From contig CM069432.1 in the NCBI GenBank assembly GCA_035610365.1, forward strand, positions 181,645,027 through 181,709,026: a stretch of DNA of 64,000 nt, read 5' to 3'. Made by a program: the position numbers and the translations under genes. Positions within the stretch are counted from its first letter, which is position 1; each line of letters starts with the position of its first letter. This stretch comes from Aquatica leii. Taxonomy: Eukaryota > Arthropoda > Insecta > Coleoptera > Lampyridae. Positions 1 to 13,061 of this stretch are shown here, piece by piece. The notes below the pieces were generated by a model. It worked only from the letters and a program-made list of their open reading frames with translations. It did no database searches and had not been told where the DNA came from.

Positions 1-1500
1 GAAGATTGAACTTCAGGGTTTGTTTAATTTTTCTTAGGAGGACACATGAAAGTTGAGCAAAGGAACGAAAAGGAATTATGAACTTTTAAATGACACGATG
101 ATCGAGGAAACTGAATCGTCTAGGAAAGATGCTATCTCTATTGCAAAAATGTTTCGGATACTGTTATATGAACCTGAAACCCCAAAAAATGAGTCAAAAT
201 ATGAAACAAAATTTGACCGACTTACTCAAGTACCTGTAACAATATGAGGATATAGAGCTAGGTAATGATTTCAATTACATTTAGGTACTTTAACAGGTAT
301 TTTAAAACAAGCAATGTCATTTCTTACTGAAAATGACGAATGCCAACTGTTTTCTACTATGAACTACTGCCACGTTTTTCGTTATATATATATATAGCAA
401 TCACAGAACAAATTTTAATCTGTATGTTAATTCCCAGTTTAACTCATTTTCCATTTCAAATAGGTGTTGGTAACCTGTGCGAAGATGAAAGTTAAGAAAA
501 AACTGAAGAAGTTGAAAATAGCTTAGTTAAAAACTGTAATATCAGTTCGATTGAAAATGGATTATCCGTTTCGTATTTATTGGAATGTGGACCTGAAGAA
601 GATTTTCTTCAGGATTTGATAATGCACCGACATGCAACATCCAGGGTGGTATTTTCGAAAATGTTTTAAATACGGACCCAAATGTGTTTTTAAAAAGATC
701 GTGTTTAAAAGATTATAGTTATTGGCTATTCAAACTAAGCGATACGCCAACTCGCGTCAAAAATTTGAACTACCATTGCAATGCACGTACTCAATTTGTT
801 GCTGTCTCATTTTGAATTTATACTGTGTTGTTAAGTATATTTTTGAAAAAATGCATATAATTGACAATTATGGAACTGAGAAGCTTGTACGACATGCAGC
901 CCGGGTGATGCAGTTAAAACTTGAAAAATATGTTAATAATATGAAAGTTTCTTTGCAACATTTTTAAATATATGTAAGTATATATTTAGGCGTTATTATA
1001 ATTTTACATTAGCGTCAATAATAAAATTTCATACGTTAGAACAAACTGCCCGGCGGATGTAAAAATAGGGGTTTCAACACTACACTTGTCTTTCGTACAA
1101 CATCTCACAATTAGAACCACAACTGAAATAGCAAGGAAAAGACTTCAAAGTAAACGTGCTGACTATTACTTTATTACAAAAGAAAATTGAATAAAGCCGA
1201 TTTCAGAAAGTTTGCAATTCGGAAACAACGTACTTACATCTAAAGCGAACTTGATACTTCTAAATGAGTAATTATACAATTAGGTGCCAAATCCAACTAT
1301 GCTAGCTGTAAATTTAGTTGTAAATAATTATCGTGTTGTTTTACAGAACGAAACGAAACCACAATAAAACGACCAATAAATGCAATTTCTAACTTATATA
1401 CACTCTAATTTGGATTCAAAAATAATATTAGTAAATCTTATGTAGTGCTGAAAACACTTATTAAACTATAAAAAACAATTATAAAATAAGTATATAAATG
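1..1500. other. Gene-poor stretch with short coding-like scraps, not recognised
   Basis: Short plus-strand open stretches occur (about 53-247, 540-650 and 722-967) with a protein-like composition rich in Glu, Lys and Asn, broken by stops and frame changes. They may be the remains of one transposon-encoded protein, but I do not recognise a family. No LTR, terminal inverted repeat or splice pattern ties them together. The rest is AT-rich sequence in which I see nothing. Confidence 0.3.
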
Positions 1501-1504
1501 AACA

Positions 1505-2082
1505 TGAGTGAAATACCAAGGCAGAGCGATGTCACAGTATAAATTTACTATGCATGAGTAAGTTTATAGAGATGGAAACGTTGAAATCTGACTTTATACC
1601 TGCGTAATTCAAATAAGTTTTGAATAAACCACGGATAAAAACACAACGTATAAACATAGTAAGCTAAAAATGTCGATGCAAATGTGAAAATATCACCAGA
1701 GTGAACCAGTGAACCGCCGTTTCGCTCTTTTAGGGTTCTTCAGCAGTGGGAGAACGCTCTACTGTACTTCCACAAATGCATTGACAGTCCTATAGCTTTA
1801 TATTAATAAATGATGTGATTAACATTAGTGAAATACGATGGTAAAGCCATCTCATAGTATAAATTTACTATGCATGAATAATAGTAAGTAAATGGCTATA
1901 GAGATGGAAACGTTGACCGTAGGCTAAAAACATAACGTATAAACATTGTAAGGTAACAATGTCAATGCAAGTGTGAAAATGCCACTAGAGTGAACCACTG
2001 GACGACCGTTTAGCCATTTTGCGGCTTTTCGGCAGTGGGAGAACACTCTACTGTACTTCCACAAATGCATTGACACTTACTA
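1505..2082. repeat. Diverged tandem duplication, two units of about 270 bp
   Basis: Unit A (about 1505-1789) and unit B (about 1825-2082) share the same order of blocks. A GTGAAATAC start is followed by AGTATAAATTTACTATGCAT, then ATAGAGATGGAAACGTTGA, a CACAACGTATAAACAT-like block, a GAGTGAACC block and the end block ACTTCCACAAATGCATTGAC. The units differ by substitutions and indels, so the duplication is old. No coding frame runs through it. It could be a tandem copy of a short nonautonomous element. Confidence 0.75.
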
Positions 2083-2678
2083 ACATAAATTCAGTTTTGG
2101 TTTTCAGAAAAAGCTTGTAACTACACAAAAACAAGAAGTATAATCATTATGGTAATAAAGGCAATTATAACATCTATCATTGCAACGGTAGTTTATCAGT
2201 TGCTGCTAGAGGCAACAGACTGATTACGGTAAAACAGCGAATGATAAAACCTAAGGCTCAAGAATCATGCGAATTGAGAAAGCCTACAAAACAGAAAATT
2301 ATCCGTCTTGGAGACTGGTGTGTATTTAGAAGAGTAACAGGTGGTTCTAGTTAAATCACTGGCAACATAATATCCTTTAAAAACTACAAGTTAAAGGAAA
2401 AAAACGCAATATGATCAAATTGAGATAATTTATATTTACCGACCAACCAACACTGAAAAATTAAGTTATTTACTGTGACGAACAATCCAGAAATGTGGTT
2501 CAACACTACTTTATAAACATTTTACCAGAGAAGAACATTAAAAATAAAGTTTCTTGATTAAAAATTAAAAAAATTCTGAAGGAATTGATAGACGGGACAC
2601 GATTTTATGATAACATCATCGATATTTTTGCATCTGTGAAAAGCAGGAGCATTGAAAGTATAGTATATTGTTTTATTA
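2083..2678. other. Intergenic, nothing recognised
   Basis: AT-rich sequence with no open frame, repeat or RNA structure that I can support. Confidence 0.4.
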
Positions 2679-2747
2679 GGATTAAAAGTGGCATTTTTTT
2701 TGTCAAGCAAATGCAAAACTGCGAGACAAAAAAAACACTTTTAATCC
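2679..2747 (+). repeat. Hairpin with perfectly paired arms
   Basis: The 5' arm GGATTAAAAGTG, a 3-base bulge, then TTTTTTTTGTC is answered by GACAAAAAAAA and CACTTTTAATCC. This gives 12 plus 11 perfect base pairs around a 20-base loop. The outer word (T)AGGATTAAAA(G/A)TG recurs near 3126 and 3153. It may be a tiny inverted-repeat element or a self-folding transcript; the A/T-rich inner arm makes chance more likely than the length alone suggests. Confidence 0.55.
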
Positions 2748-2810
2748 GAATGAAACATGCTATTTTTTCTCTAACCGAAATCACTCATTTAACTATTAAT
2801 TTGTGCTTTG

Positions 2811-3053
2811 AATTGATTATAATAAAGAAAATATTGCGAAAAGAATACTGAAAGTTGATAATAGTAATAATAAACCTAGCACAGTTGTCATTTCTGATTT
2901 CACAACGTCTGAAAATAATATAACTATTAATGAAAATGTGTTAAACAGCTTTAAGAATTGGTCCAAGAATAAGGGTACCGGCAGTTCCAGTGGTTTATTT
3001 AGTTTTAATACATGTTCAAACTGTGTATTTAATATCAATGTGGATAAACAGTA
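2811..3053 (+). pseudogene. Asn/Ser-rich C-terminal coding remnant, unknown family
   Basis: A plus-strand frame with no ATG of its own stays open for about 80 codons and ends at a TAA at 3051. It reads as a hydrophilic Asn/Ser/Thr-rich segment ending in FSFNTCSNCVFNINVDKQ. Its composition looks like a genuine protein tail, not random AT-rich DNA. Upstream of about 2808 the frame is closed. I do not recognise the family; a transposon-encoded protein tail is possible. No partner exon was found. Confidence 0.3.
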
Positions 3054-3059
3054 ATTGTA

Positions 3060-5330
3060 AATATTGTTAAATAAATTTCTCAAATTAAAAGTACCAAGTT
3101 TTAATTTAAATAATTACTTATAATACTAGGATTAAAAATGACAACTTTAGCTCCTAGGATTAAAAGTGAATACTTCTGTTGCTAAGATACAATTTTTTTC
3201 TCTCAGTAAGGAAAACGTCAACTTTAGAGACTCCTGACAGTAGAAAAATGTCATACTTTTGTAACGGTTGGAGAAAACATTTATTTATGATACGTGTATG
3301 CTTACAATTTTAATTTGATTTTATTGAGTAGTTGAAAGGGTGTTATATAATCTGCTTCACTCATTTTTAAAATGACGGTCATTGTTTTTTTTTTCAAATA
3401 TTATAGCTACTGTTACTTGTACATAATGCCTTATAACGTTTGGTAAATTTTATAATAAATGCACTTGTTCAGTTAAAGTATTTTCTGGATGTACTGTTAG
3501 TACTAATATTTTTAACCAACACAAATAGTAATAATTGTACATTTGTTATTATTTAACTTTCATTAAGCTTGATAATTTAAGTATATTTAATTTAAATTAT
3601 CGACTCATTGTAAGATAGTTTTTATGTTAATTTTAAATGTGATTTGGTTAATTGATCTTTTTAATGTTATTTCACAATAATTGTAAATTCATAAACGCCT
3701 AATTTATTCAGGTTTATTTTCTTGTATGCTTGAAATGCTTCTTGACAAAAATTACGAAGCGTTGTATTTATACTTATATTCTCACGCTTTGAAGGTTATT
3801 AATTCAACACGTAAATATATCAAAATTTCGCAGTATTAAGGTGGTAAAATCAATGGCTGTTAACTGCATTAGTATGTGTATGAATACTGTTATATAAGTT
3901 AACGGATAAACGTTTTGAAATACTGAAAAGATCAAGTGCTTTAAACAGAATATTCCTCGTGTCACTTAAACATTTATAGTATTTGGTTACATTTTACAGG
4001 TACATACTAATATTTTAATGATAAACGAGTTTCACATAAATATCGAACTATAGATATCTTATCTTCTTGTTTAATTTAATCGTTAATGGAACAGTTAAAC
4101 TTGGGAATTTTTACCCTACTTAAATTCTTTTAGCTAATGACAGTTTTTAGTTATAAAAGAGATATTGATAAAAATACGTAGTTTTAGCATTATGTGAGTT
4201 ATGATATTGATTTTGAAACCATGTATGTCAACGGTGTCTTTAAAGTAGGGCAATAGTAATTTATCACTCTTGTAGGCTCTATCTATTGCAGCTCGAGTTA
4301 ATGAGAATTCCATTACTACTTGTAGCAGCTGATCAAGTACGTGCACATAAGGGGTTCATATATAACAGTCGATTTTTTAGTTTTTTAATTTACGCTAACA
4401 TGCGTGTTGTATTTCAAACCGCTTTGAACTAACGAGTGTTGATACTTCTATTTGTATTTAATACTACTATTGACATAGGAAAACGAAGTTGTTTACCTTA
4501 ATTTAACTTCTTATCAATTATCGATTAGTTAATAAATTAACAAATCCAAGACCCATCAGTGTTTCAGTGTTTTTATTGTCAATTGTGTAGTCGCGCTTTT
4601 TTAAGATAATTACAGGGTATCATTAATTATTATACAATTCTACAACGTTAATTTAAACGGGGTTTAAGAAAATTGCGCTGAAATTAATTAAGCCATCGAA
4701 AATTTGTAGAGGAGATCGATGTCAGGAAGTAAAACAATCAAACAACGTACAAATTGAAGCTTCAAAAGTAAAGCACACGTTACCTAATAATTAATGGTAA
4801 AATGTTAAGAAACCTTATAATTCTTTATTTCTATTGAAAATATACGCAGTGGATTTTTGGTAGAGCTATTATGATATACATTACAAATACAAAAATACAG
4901 AAAAGCTATGTATTTTGCCAAAAATTTATTAGTTTTAACAAAAAAATATATACATATTTTGATGTTATTTTGTTACGAAACAAGCCATCAATAATTATTT
5001 TAAAACACTGTAGTTTAAAAAAAATTAAGTTGTTTCAGTTGAAAGATTTCTCACTGCTTTACTTCTACCATAAATATTCTCATTTTCGACCAGTCAGTGC
5101 TCGACCATTTATTTGAATGGTTAAGAACAAGTCTACTACTTGACCAACTTTTAAAACTTTTGAAACATTTAAAACGGTAGCACATACTTAGATAAATACG
5201 GCATACAAATAATAATTAACTAAATGATGAATAAATCAGCAGTTTATTCATAAAATAATACAAACAAAAATAAAATATTTTTTAAAAACAAAATATGTAT
5301 ATTTTATGAACACATGAAACAGAAATAATC
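3060..5330. other. Intergenic, nothing recognised
   Basis: AT-rich DNA. The few short open frames (for example 4134-4346 minus and 4871-5116 plus) have no recognisable domain and a composition expected of AT-rich noise. Confidence 0.4.
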
Positions 5331-5339
5331 TTTGATTGA

Positions 5340-5990
5340 AGCTTCTCTACTGTATTCTATAAAATTCTCATCTACAACGGCATTGGTTAGTTCTTCTTCT
5401 AGATTTTTTTAAGGTAAAGCATAAATGATTGTTCCATGGTTTTCACAAAATTCGCTTAACGGTACTGTCATGCGGGATTTGTGTTCATCCAAAAACAACA
5501 TAATTGGTTTTCTAACGTGATTGTTTTCCAGCTAACCGGTATCTGATTTTTGAAGATTCCAGTTTGAAGGCATGTTTTCAACTATAGTTTGTGGCGGCTG
5601 AACATACGGAAACAACTAACTGAGACGCTATTTTATCATCATATACAATCCGGGTGTTCCATGTTCTAATATATCGCTGTGTAGTAATTGCTCGAACTCT
5701 ATTCACGCTTTTGCGTTCTCTCAAACTAATTTCCGGGTGGCGTTTTAGAAAATTCATATAACGTTTCTGGCCTGGTTTCCCGTTCTTAAAAAAATGACTT
5801 TTTCTCAGGTCTTTCGCGATTTTTTCAATGGTCTTTTTTATGGAAATCTACATGTTGCAATATTTACAATCTATTCTTTAAGTTTATTTTCAGCGATTAC
5901 ACTTAGTAACCGTTCAAGTCCTGTTTTTCGTTTATCTTCTCTTTCTTTTCTTTCATTCAATAGTCTTTTTAGGAACATTCCACATACCTA
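5340..5990 (-). pseudogene. Pogo/Tigger-type (DDE_1) transposase fossil
   Basis: Read on the minus strand, the pieces fall in the order of a pogo-superfamily transposase. First comes a Psq-like helix-turn-helix scrap (near 5985), then a CENP-B-type second HTH with FKNG-like KNGKPGQKR and FLKRHPEISLRERKS (about 5680-5790). Next is a central block containing SQLVVSVCSAA. Last is the DDE_1 catalytic segment PIMLFLDEHKSRM followed by LSEFCENHGTIIYALP (about 5415-5530). The FLDEHKS block carries the second catalytic Asp of the family. Several stops, frameshifts and a deletion between the central block and the catalytic block break it. No terminal repeats were identified. Family order and motifs make the call firm; it is inactive. 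Confidence 0.8.
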
Positions 5991-5999
5991 GTATTCGAC

Positions 6000-6600
6000 T
6001 ATCTTATTTTATTTCAAAAAATCACGAAAACATGGTTGTTATGAATCAAAACAGATAATACTAGATACACTTATAACATAATAATGAAACCAATAGAAAC
6101 ATTGTTTATTACTATGACTTACTATTTTTAAAGACACAGTACATTACAACTTTTTAACTGACAGCATATGCTGCTGTTGGGGTTTATATGACAATTCTGA
6201 AAATTATGGACTCAGTGGGAGAATAGTGGTCAAAAATGAGAAAGATATTAGATTAATAATATACTCTTATTTCTGTTAGACTTTTATAAAAGGAATCGAA
6301 AATCGGCATTGGTCGGATTGGTGATTACACATTGTGCAGTTAAAAAATATTGAACAAAGATAGGGACACTATCTAGTTCTAAGCACAACAATATTATTTA
6401 TTATTTAACTTATTAATGCAATTCTGTTAAATCGATACAGCTCGGATTAGAAATCATTTTAAAAACCATTTTTTTAAATGAAGGCGCTAGCGACAATGGA
6501 ATACAAATTAATTTTAGTTTTTACTTTCAAATTAATTTGAGTATAAAGTAAGACAAAAAGAATCAATTATCTAATCTTATTTCTTTCTCTACTTCATACA
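6000..6600. other. Intergenic, nothing recognised
   Basis: AT-rich sequence without supported features. Confidence 0.4.
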
Positions 6601-6604
6601 CTAG

Positions 6605-6790
6605 TTACAGAAAATTTATTTTAAGTTGACACTTGTCCCGACGAGGAAGGCGTTGTAAACTGACAGTCAATCTGATGGTGCAGAACACTTCCACCTCATC
6701 TGGTACTGTAGGATGTTTCTCATTAAACACAGTTATTAACTCTTTGACTGTGGAATTTTTCTTCGCTTTTCCTGTTCATGAAATCAAAAT
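6605..6790 (-). pseudogene. Short coding remnant, probably from a transposon, family unknown
   Basis: On the minus strand a frame of about 50 codons reads through STVKELITVFNEKHP and on to a TAA, with a protein-like mix of residues. It resembles the tail of an arthropod transposase or transposase-derived protein, but I cannot name a family. There is no neighbouring gene it could belong to. Confidence 0.25.
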
Positions 6791-6969
6791 TCGATTGACT
6801 TTATTTCATAATAATTTTTGGATATATTTACTTGTATGTCCAGGCTTTATTGAATTGTTATTTGGAGATTTAGGAGGATCTTTGGAGATCTGGTAAACTG
6901 TAAGAATTGCATAATAAGTTTATCATTTGCAGCTTTAGACCCAGTAGGTTTCTAACATTCACTTCGAAA

Positions 6970-9900
6970 TATTCTTTTACAAATCGGTTACGTAAACTGC
7001 GCGAGCTTCTACTTATTGCACGTTTGTAAAATGTCTTCTTGTAATAAACGCAAACTTAAAAAAAATTGTTTACAATAAATATACCTGCAGGCAACAGTAT
7101 CTCATCATATAGTACATCCTGTCATTATCGCGCAACGATTTGTTTGTTCCGTTGGGATCATAGAGCCTGGCCTGTGCTGGATGGCTGTTATTAGTAGTTC
7201 AGTAATATTTAGTTCATTACATTCATTATACGTATGTAATAATCAGTATCATATTTTAGAATTTGACTTTCACTTGTTGCAGTAGTTGTATAAATAACTT
7301 ACAAGACGTTTTTGCATTGATTTTTAAAACATTACTACGTTTAGTAAGTTTTAAACAGTTTGGAAAAAAATTATTATTATATATCATGTTGATGTTTTGA
7401 GGTCTTCTACAATGTGCTTATTTATCTCTGAATTAAGTTGTCCATTGCATCATATATTTATTATAACATAAGGTTATGTTAGACATCTGCAACGTGCTTT
7501 TTTATTACCATCGCTTTCTTGAATATAAAATTGCCTATGCATCTATTGCTCTCTGTACCCTCTGTAATCCTTTAACAATTTGTTTCTTATATTTTAAATT
7601 TTTAATCAAATAATGCCAATTTAAATTTAGCGCTTGAAAATTTTATTAATGTAAGTTTTAATTGGGTTTTTATTTCATGGGCACAGAGTGGGTAGATAAA
7701 GAATCAAATAATTCAGAAAGTATTTTGTGTGGAGAATATGATCTAAGGATTGTATACAGTAACACTCTCGACAAAAAATTAATATGATTTATTACAATTC
7801 TGCTTTTAATCTATTTAGTTTTGTCAATACAACAAAGATAGAAGTATGAAAGTAAATATCATTTAATTTACTTAGTACCTAACTATATTTCTTGCAATAT
7901 GTTACTTGCATTTTATGTATTGTTTATCTTACATACAAAGAAATTAATTGCAAATGCTCGTTACATGCATTTACTTTTTAGTTTACGGCTTTATACATTT
8001 TCAATATTAAACAAACATTGCCAATTGTAGAGTATTGTAATATATAAAATCTATATGTTTAAAAAACAATAATACATTCTTTCTGAAACCGTCACCAGTT
8101 TTATCAATTATTACAGTATTGAAGTATTACGTTGTACAATTACAATAATTTTGAACAATCAAGTAAAAATGTTTATATTGATTGTTCGTTACAAAAGAGA
8201 AAAATGAAATCTCTGCATAAGTAGATATAAGCAATAGATTAAGCTTATTCTTATTTTCTTATTTATGATAAGCTTATAACAGCTTGTAGATGTTAGATAA
8301 AAAGCTCGATAAGTGAGCGTGTTTTTTCTGATATAATTTGAAATTTGTTATTGCGTCGATATGCGTGTGTCAAGTTTTCAGTTTTTAAATAACTTTGCCG
8401 ATTCTTTTTGAAGCATGCAGCTTTCTAAAGAATAAACCATGAACATATCAACTTCCGTTCATCATTTGATAATTTTGTATCCTAACAACCTTGATTTTGT
8501 TTGGTTTTACATTCTCTTTACTTAACTTTATATATACTATGCAGTTGATTATTTTGGGAGCATTTTACTACACTTGATCAGTAATATCATTATTTAAGTC
8601 TGAGAAACACAAGCAGAAAAAACTTTTGTACGATTTTTTTATTTTTTCGTTCATGATTCCATACTTTGAGTAGTATTTGAGAAGGCCACTCTTTTAGTAT
8701 CACTTTGGCAGTATTGTTTAAAAATGAAGCAATCAGTTTCTTGCAATTTTTTTGTTTACATTAACTCTCTTTTAAGTCGCTGGTTCAATAATTAAGTCAT
8801 CTTTAGTGTTACCGCCACAGTATAGTTTCACTCGACAGAATTTGTGTAATAAAATTTTCTTCGCGTAGTTTGTAGCATAATTCGCAATGAAAAATTGACT
8901 GAAATAAAACTCAAATTGGCTGATTTTGCAAACAGGTTTAAAACAGGAGGCGCAGCGTCGAATTTCGCCGTTTTAATCACAGTATAATGCTTTCAGATCC
9001 AGTAGTATCACTCCTTGTCGGTACCTTTGATGTTTGTTCCAAATATTTTTCTTGCGCTAGTTACCACGAGTTGATTTGAGTGGGTCGTCGGTGCCATTTG
9101 CTTTTTCACGCCGGATGTTATTTTCTTTTTAAATCAATTTTAGCTATTTATATAATAACGGAAATTATTTAATACTTTTAAAACAAACTTTTTTTTTAAA
9201 TTTAAAATTCAGTGAAAGTAACTGGAAACTGAAGAATTCCAAACCTAAAAAAGATTTGCCAACGTGTATCCTCTTTATAAGATGGTATTTACGCTGTTTA
9301 TGCAAAATTTAGACGTGCATAGTCAACACTGATATGAAGTGATTATAAGCTACTATCGGCTTAGACCTCGTCGTAGTTAAACAAATAACATAACAACCGC
9401 GAAAGCTTAAGATTTTATACTGATATGAAGTTTATACGTGTCCCGAATCTTAAAAAAATCGATGTTAGCAAGTTACTTCTTATCAAACTGTATAGCAATT
9501 TTTCACGGCCCAGTGTTAATGTATTAAGATTTTAAAAGAAAAAAAAATTTTTATTTTATGGTTTAACTTTTACATAACAAAAATAATTAACGTGCAAAAT
9601 CCACTATTAATAAAATTGTATGTTGAAATCAAAATAAACAGAACTCCTAATGCAAACTGTAAAAAGTTATTAGAGTATCTAGAACTCTTCGGAGTAGTTT
9701 TTGTTAGCCGTAAATGCGATTTTATAAATGTGGAAGTGTTCATCGCAATAGTTGCAGAATTGCTTATCAATTATTTTTGATACCACGATTTTTTCTTTAC
9801 ACACAATTTTTCGAGAGACACCCAGTTTTGTCTGCAGTTAATTTTCATCGAGGTTTGCGGAAAAACATCTGAAAAACAAAGAAAAAATAACACCTTATTA

Positions 9901-11590
9901 AAGACTATGTGTTAATCTATCCCTTTCGAGAATTTAACTTAAGTCGTTGCTTAATCTAAACAATACAAACTACAAGCGGGTGGTACTTGTAACCTACAAT
10001 GACACATTTGATTAATAGAAAAGAAACTTGAAAGTAATAAACTAGGTACCATTAGTCTCACCCTCAATTGTAGAACTTGATGTATCTATTAATTGATTCC
10101 TTTGTTCCAGATATTTTGAAATTGAAAGAAAACGTGTTATATGTATACAATTGGTTTTTAAAAATAATGTATATCAACGTATGAATTTACTTTTCAAAAA
10201 TTTACCTTATTGCATCAGCTGGTATACGAAATAAACTAAGGTTCGAATTATTACTATTATTATTTTAGCAAACAAATGATAAATATTACATTCCATAAAA
10301 ACTTTAATAAGATTACACCATAAATTATACTGAAAAAGGTTATGAAACCAGTAAACAATAACAAATACCAAAAACAAGCTACTGCGCTAGTTACCAAGAG
10401 TCGATCGTGCTCCGTGAAATTTTACTGAAAAATATTCCTGAGAGTGATCCTACTGATTCTAAAAGCATTATAGTGTGGTTTCAATAGGCAATCCTTCCTA
10501 AGCGATACGCTATCTGGTGGCGTTTTTGATAAACAGAAATAAAGGTATACAAACACAACCTCATTTTAAATTTTAATAAAAATTTCTTTGCAACGGTTTT
10601 TAATTACAGCTTCCATAGAAGATAAATGATAACTGCATCGTTGTCATCGATTGACTGACATTATTTAACATTAAATTACATTTTACGTCTTAGTAATTCA
10701 ATTTTTGTAAAATTTGAAGTAGCTACAACATGACGTCGAATACTGCAATAATCGTTTACTTACTGTTGTGTTACATCGAGAAGTGAAAATAATCAGTTGA
10801 TTGCACATTTGCACTAGAGCATGTACATTTTAAAGCAGTTTACGGTAACTAATCCAAATGATTTATATTGCTCCAGAAACAAACAGCAACCGACGAGAAA
10901 AAACCTAAATATGTTTTATTTAATATAATAATCATAATATTCAATTGTAATGCTTGGTTGTGACGATATATGGGTAATATTATATAAACCTATATTGCAA
11001 TTAATACAACAGAATCATACTTAAATAACTTAACCGATAAATTTTACTTACAGTACCCATTTTAATTAAACTTATTAATCTTAATTCTAGAAAACTTAAA
11101 TTAAAGAGGATAGAAATACTTTTAATTCAACTTTATAACCACATATAAAAACCAAAAAACTACAAAAACTTGAAACTGTATCTCATTAAATCAGGTTTCT
11201 GTTTAGACCACAGTGGCGCTGCGATCTTAATCGAGATTACCTATAGACTCCCAGCATAATGCTGGCTAAAACTGTTACACGAACTGCCGATTGAAACTAC
11301 TGAATTGTTTCTATACTGTGCTACCGCTCAAGTTCCCGGACTCTCGGCGGTCCATGTATAAAAGTATAAAAAGTGGTATAATTTTTCTTTACTATTCACA
11401 TCTATGTTTGTCTGCGGAACTATTTTTATGGAATTATAGAAATCTACACAATAGCGCTATCTAAACATTATATTAATTATTATTTAAATTTTATAAATAA
11501 AAAAATTACTTCAATTTAACATACAATTTATTTATGTACAATTCTTAACAAAACCAGAATAATAAAAATATATGTATATACAACATTGCA
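6970..11590. other. Long gene-free AT-rich stretch
   Basis: No open frame with a recognisable domain was found on either strand. A 23-base block around GCGCTAGTTACCA occurs at about 9053 and again at about 10384 in the same orientation, with one or two changes; it may mark two old copies of one repeat. The overlapping frames at 9570-9780 on the two strands have no family signature. Nothing else is supported. Confidence 0.4.
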
Positions 11591-11599
11591 ACAAATGAA

Positions 11600-11945
11600 T
11601 CGAAATTCTGTCTAGGTATGCACGATGACCGTAGAAGGGTAAAGCGCCGCCGTGGAGAGCGACGTGATATTAAGTTTGCTGTTGAGAGGCATGTACATTG
11701 GACTGTTGGAATAATGGTTTGAGAGCTTATTGCCTATAGCAGCCATTATTTGATGATGTCTTCCAAACTACTTTACTGCTTTGTCTAGATGGCCGTCTAT
11801 ACGTTCATTTTCAGCAAGACAACGCACGTACCCATGTAACTCGTCAAACTATGGACCTCTAAGAAGCAGACGTTAATGTTTTGCGTTGGGCACCTTGTCT
11901 ACCGGATTTGAATCACATTAAACATGTATGAGATGTGATAGAGTT
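11600..11945 (+). pseudogene. Tc1-type (IS630-Tc1-mariner) transposase fossil
   Basis: Plus-strand frames read HVHWTVGIMV, then after a frame change FQQDNARTHVTRQTMD (with QQDNARTH at about 11818-11840), and APCLPDLNHIKHV at about 11890-11930. These are the central Trp-Gly region, the second catalytic Asp block (QDNARPH-type) and the SPDLNPIEHVWD-type third catalytic block of Tc1-like transposases, in the expected order and spacing. Stops and frameshifts interrupt them and the N-terminal HTH domain is absent. The 3' end runs directly into a gypsy LTR fragment. It is clearly dead. Confidence 0.85.
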
Positions 11946-11965
11946 CAGTTTGCACCATCTTTTAT

Positions 11966-12110
11966 AGTGAAACGTTCTCAAATTCAAGAGCCTTCTCGAA
12001 GTTGTTATCCATCTTCTAGAAGATATACCGAAAGATATGGAACACTCGAGAAGGATTTCCAAATGTGTATAAATACCAAACAAACAAATCGTACATTCAT
12101 TGCTATTTTA
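11966..12110 (+). mobile_element. Truncated gypsy LTR (U3 portion)
   Basis: This stretch matches the first 150 or so bases of the gypsy-1 LTRs at 27363 and 32616: TGAAACGTTC, AAGAGCCTTCT, CTTCTAGAAGATATA, GGAACACTCGAGAAGGATTT, then TATAAATA at about 12066 and an AATCGTA block. It ends where the LTR would enter R. It contains two or three TTCnnGAA boxes like the full LTRs. It sits at the 3' edge of the Tc1 fossil, so it either inserted into it or was joined by deletion. Confidence 0.75.
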
Positions 12111-13061
12111 ACAAACATATTATCATTTAAACAATGATGAAATTTAATACCTGAACAATGCAAAGGATTTATGTAAATAACTGCTTTTAAGTAATAGATT
12201 ACATTTAAAAAAATCAATGTGTCTTATTCATGAAATTGTTTCCATATAAACGATTCATTTGATTATTTGTGGTGTATTTATTTGCGTTATCCCAGCACGA
12301 TGTAATAGTATATCTCAGCACGAATTTTGTACTTTTTTAGAAAATACAATGTATTCATTTATTGAATAAGTAATTTTGTGATTTCTTCACACTTAATGTA
12401 TTATTTGTGAATAACAATACACTTGGAATTTATTACATACCGAAATCAGGTAACGCACAGAATAGCAGATCGAGTTTGTCCACTTTCTTCCCTTTGAACT
12501 GTTTAAAACAAATATCTGTATTGGCTGTATTTCATCTTACTATTCGGAATTACATTACAACACAATTTGATGCATCAAATCATCACATTGCATCACTCTA
12601 GAAAATTGTCAAATAATTATTAATAGATCAATTTACATTAATCATCAAAACTTAACTTATTTTATTGTATTTAAATTAATTTAACACTAACAAATACAAT
12701 AAACGTTTACGGCCCAGTTTATTATTTTTGGTTAAGCAGATAAGTTAAGAACCCAAAATTAACCCTGAGTAGGCTAAATAAACTGTACGCAAATGACACA
12801 TTGAAAGGTTTTGTCTTAGCTGTAAATAATCACAAATGTTAAAATAATTTGTTGGTAGACGTTTAAAAAAAATGTGTTGTATATCTTGAAGTTAACAAGG
12901 GATTGTAAATCAAAGAGTTTATTTTTGAGAATTAACTTTTATTTTGTAACACTCGTATGATCAAACACGATGCACACCTTGAAGAGAATCGTTTCGAACG
13001 CTACTATGAGACTGCGCTGTATATATGTACATTTAAACTACCTAACGTTTACATGAACAAT
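12111..13061. other. Intergenic, nothing recognised
   Basis: AT-rich sequence. The small frame at 12407-12601 has no known domain. Confidence 0.4.

Noticed and set aside
9053..10410. Possible LTR pair from the repeated GCGCTAGTTACCA block
   Set aside because: Similarity is limited to about 23 bases with no flanking repeat or coding between.
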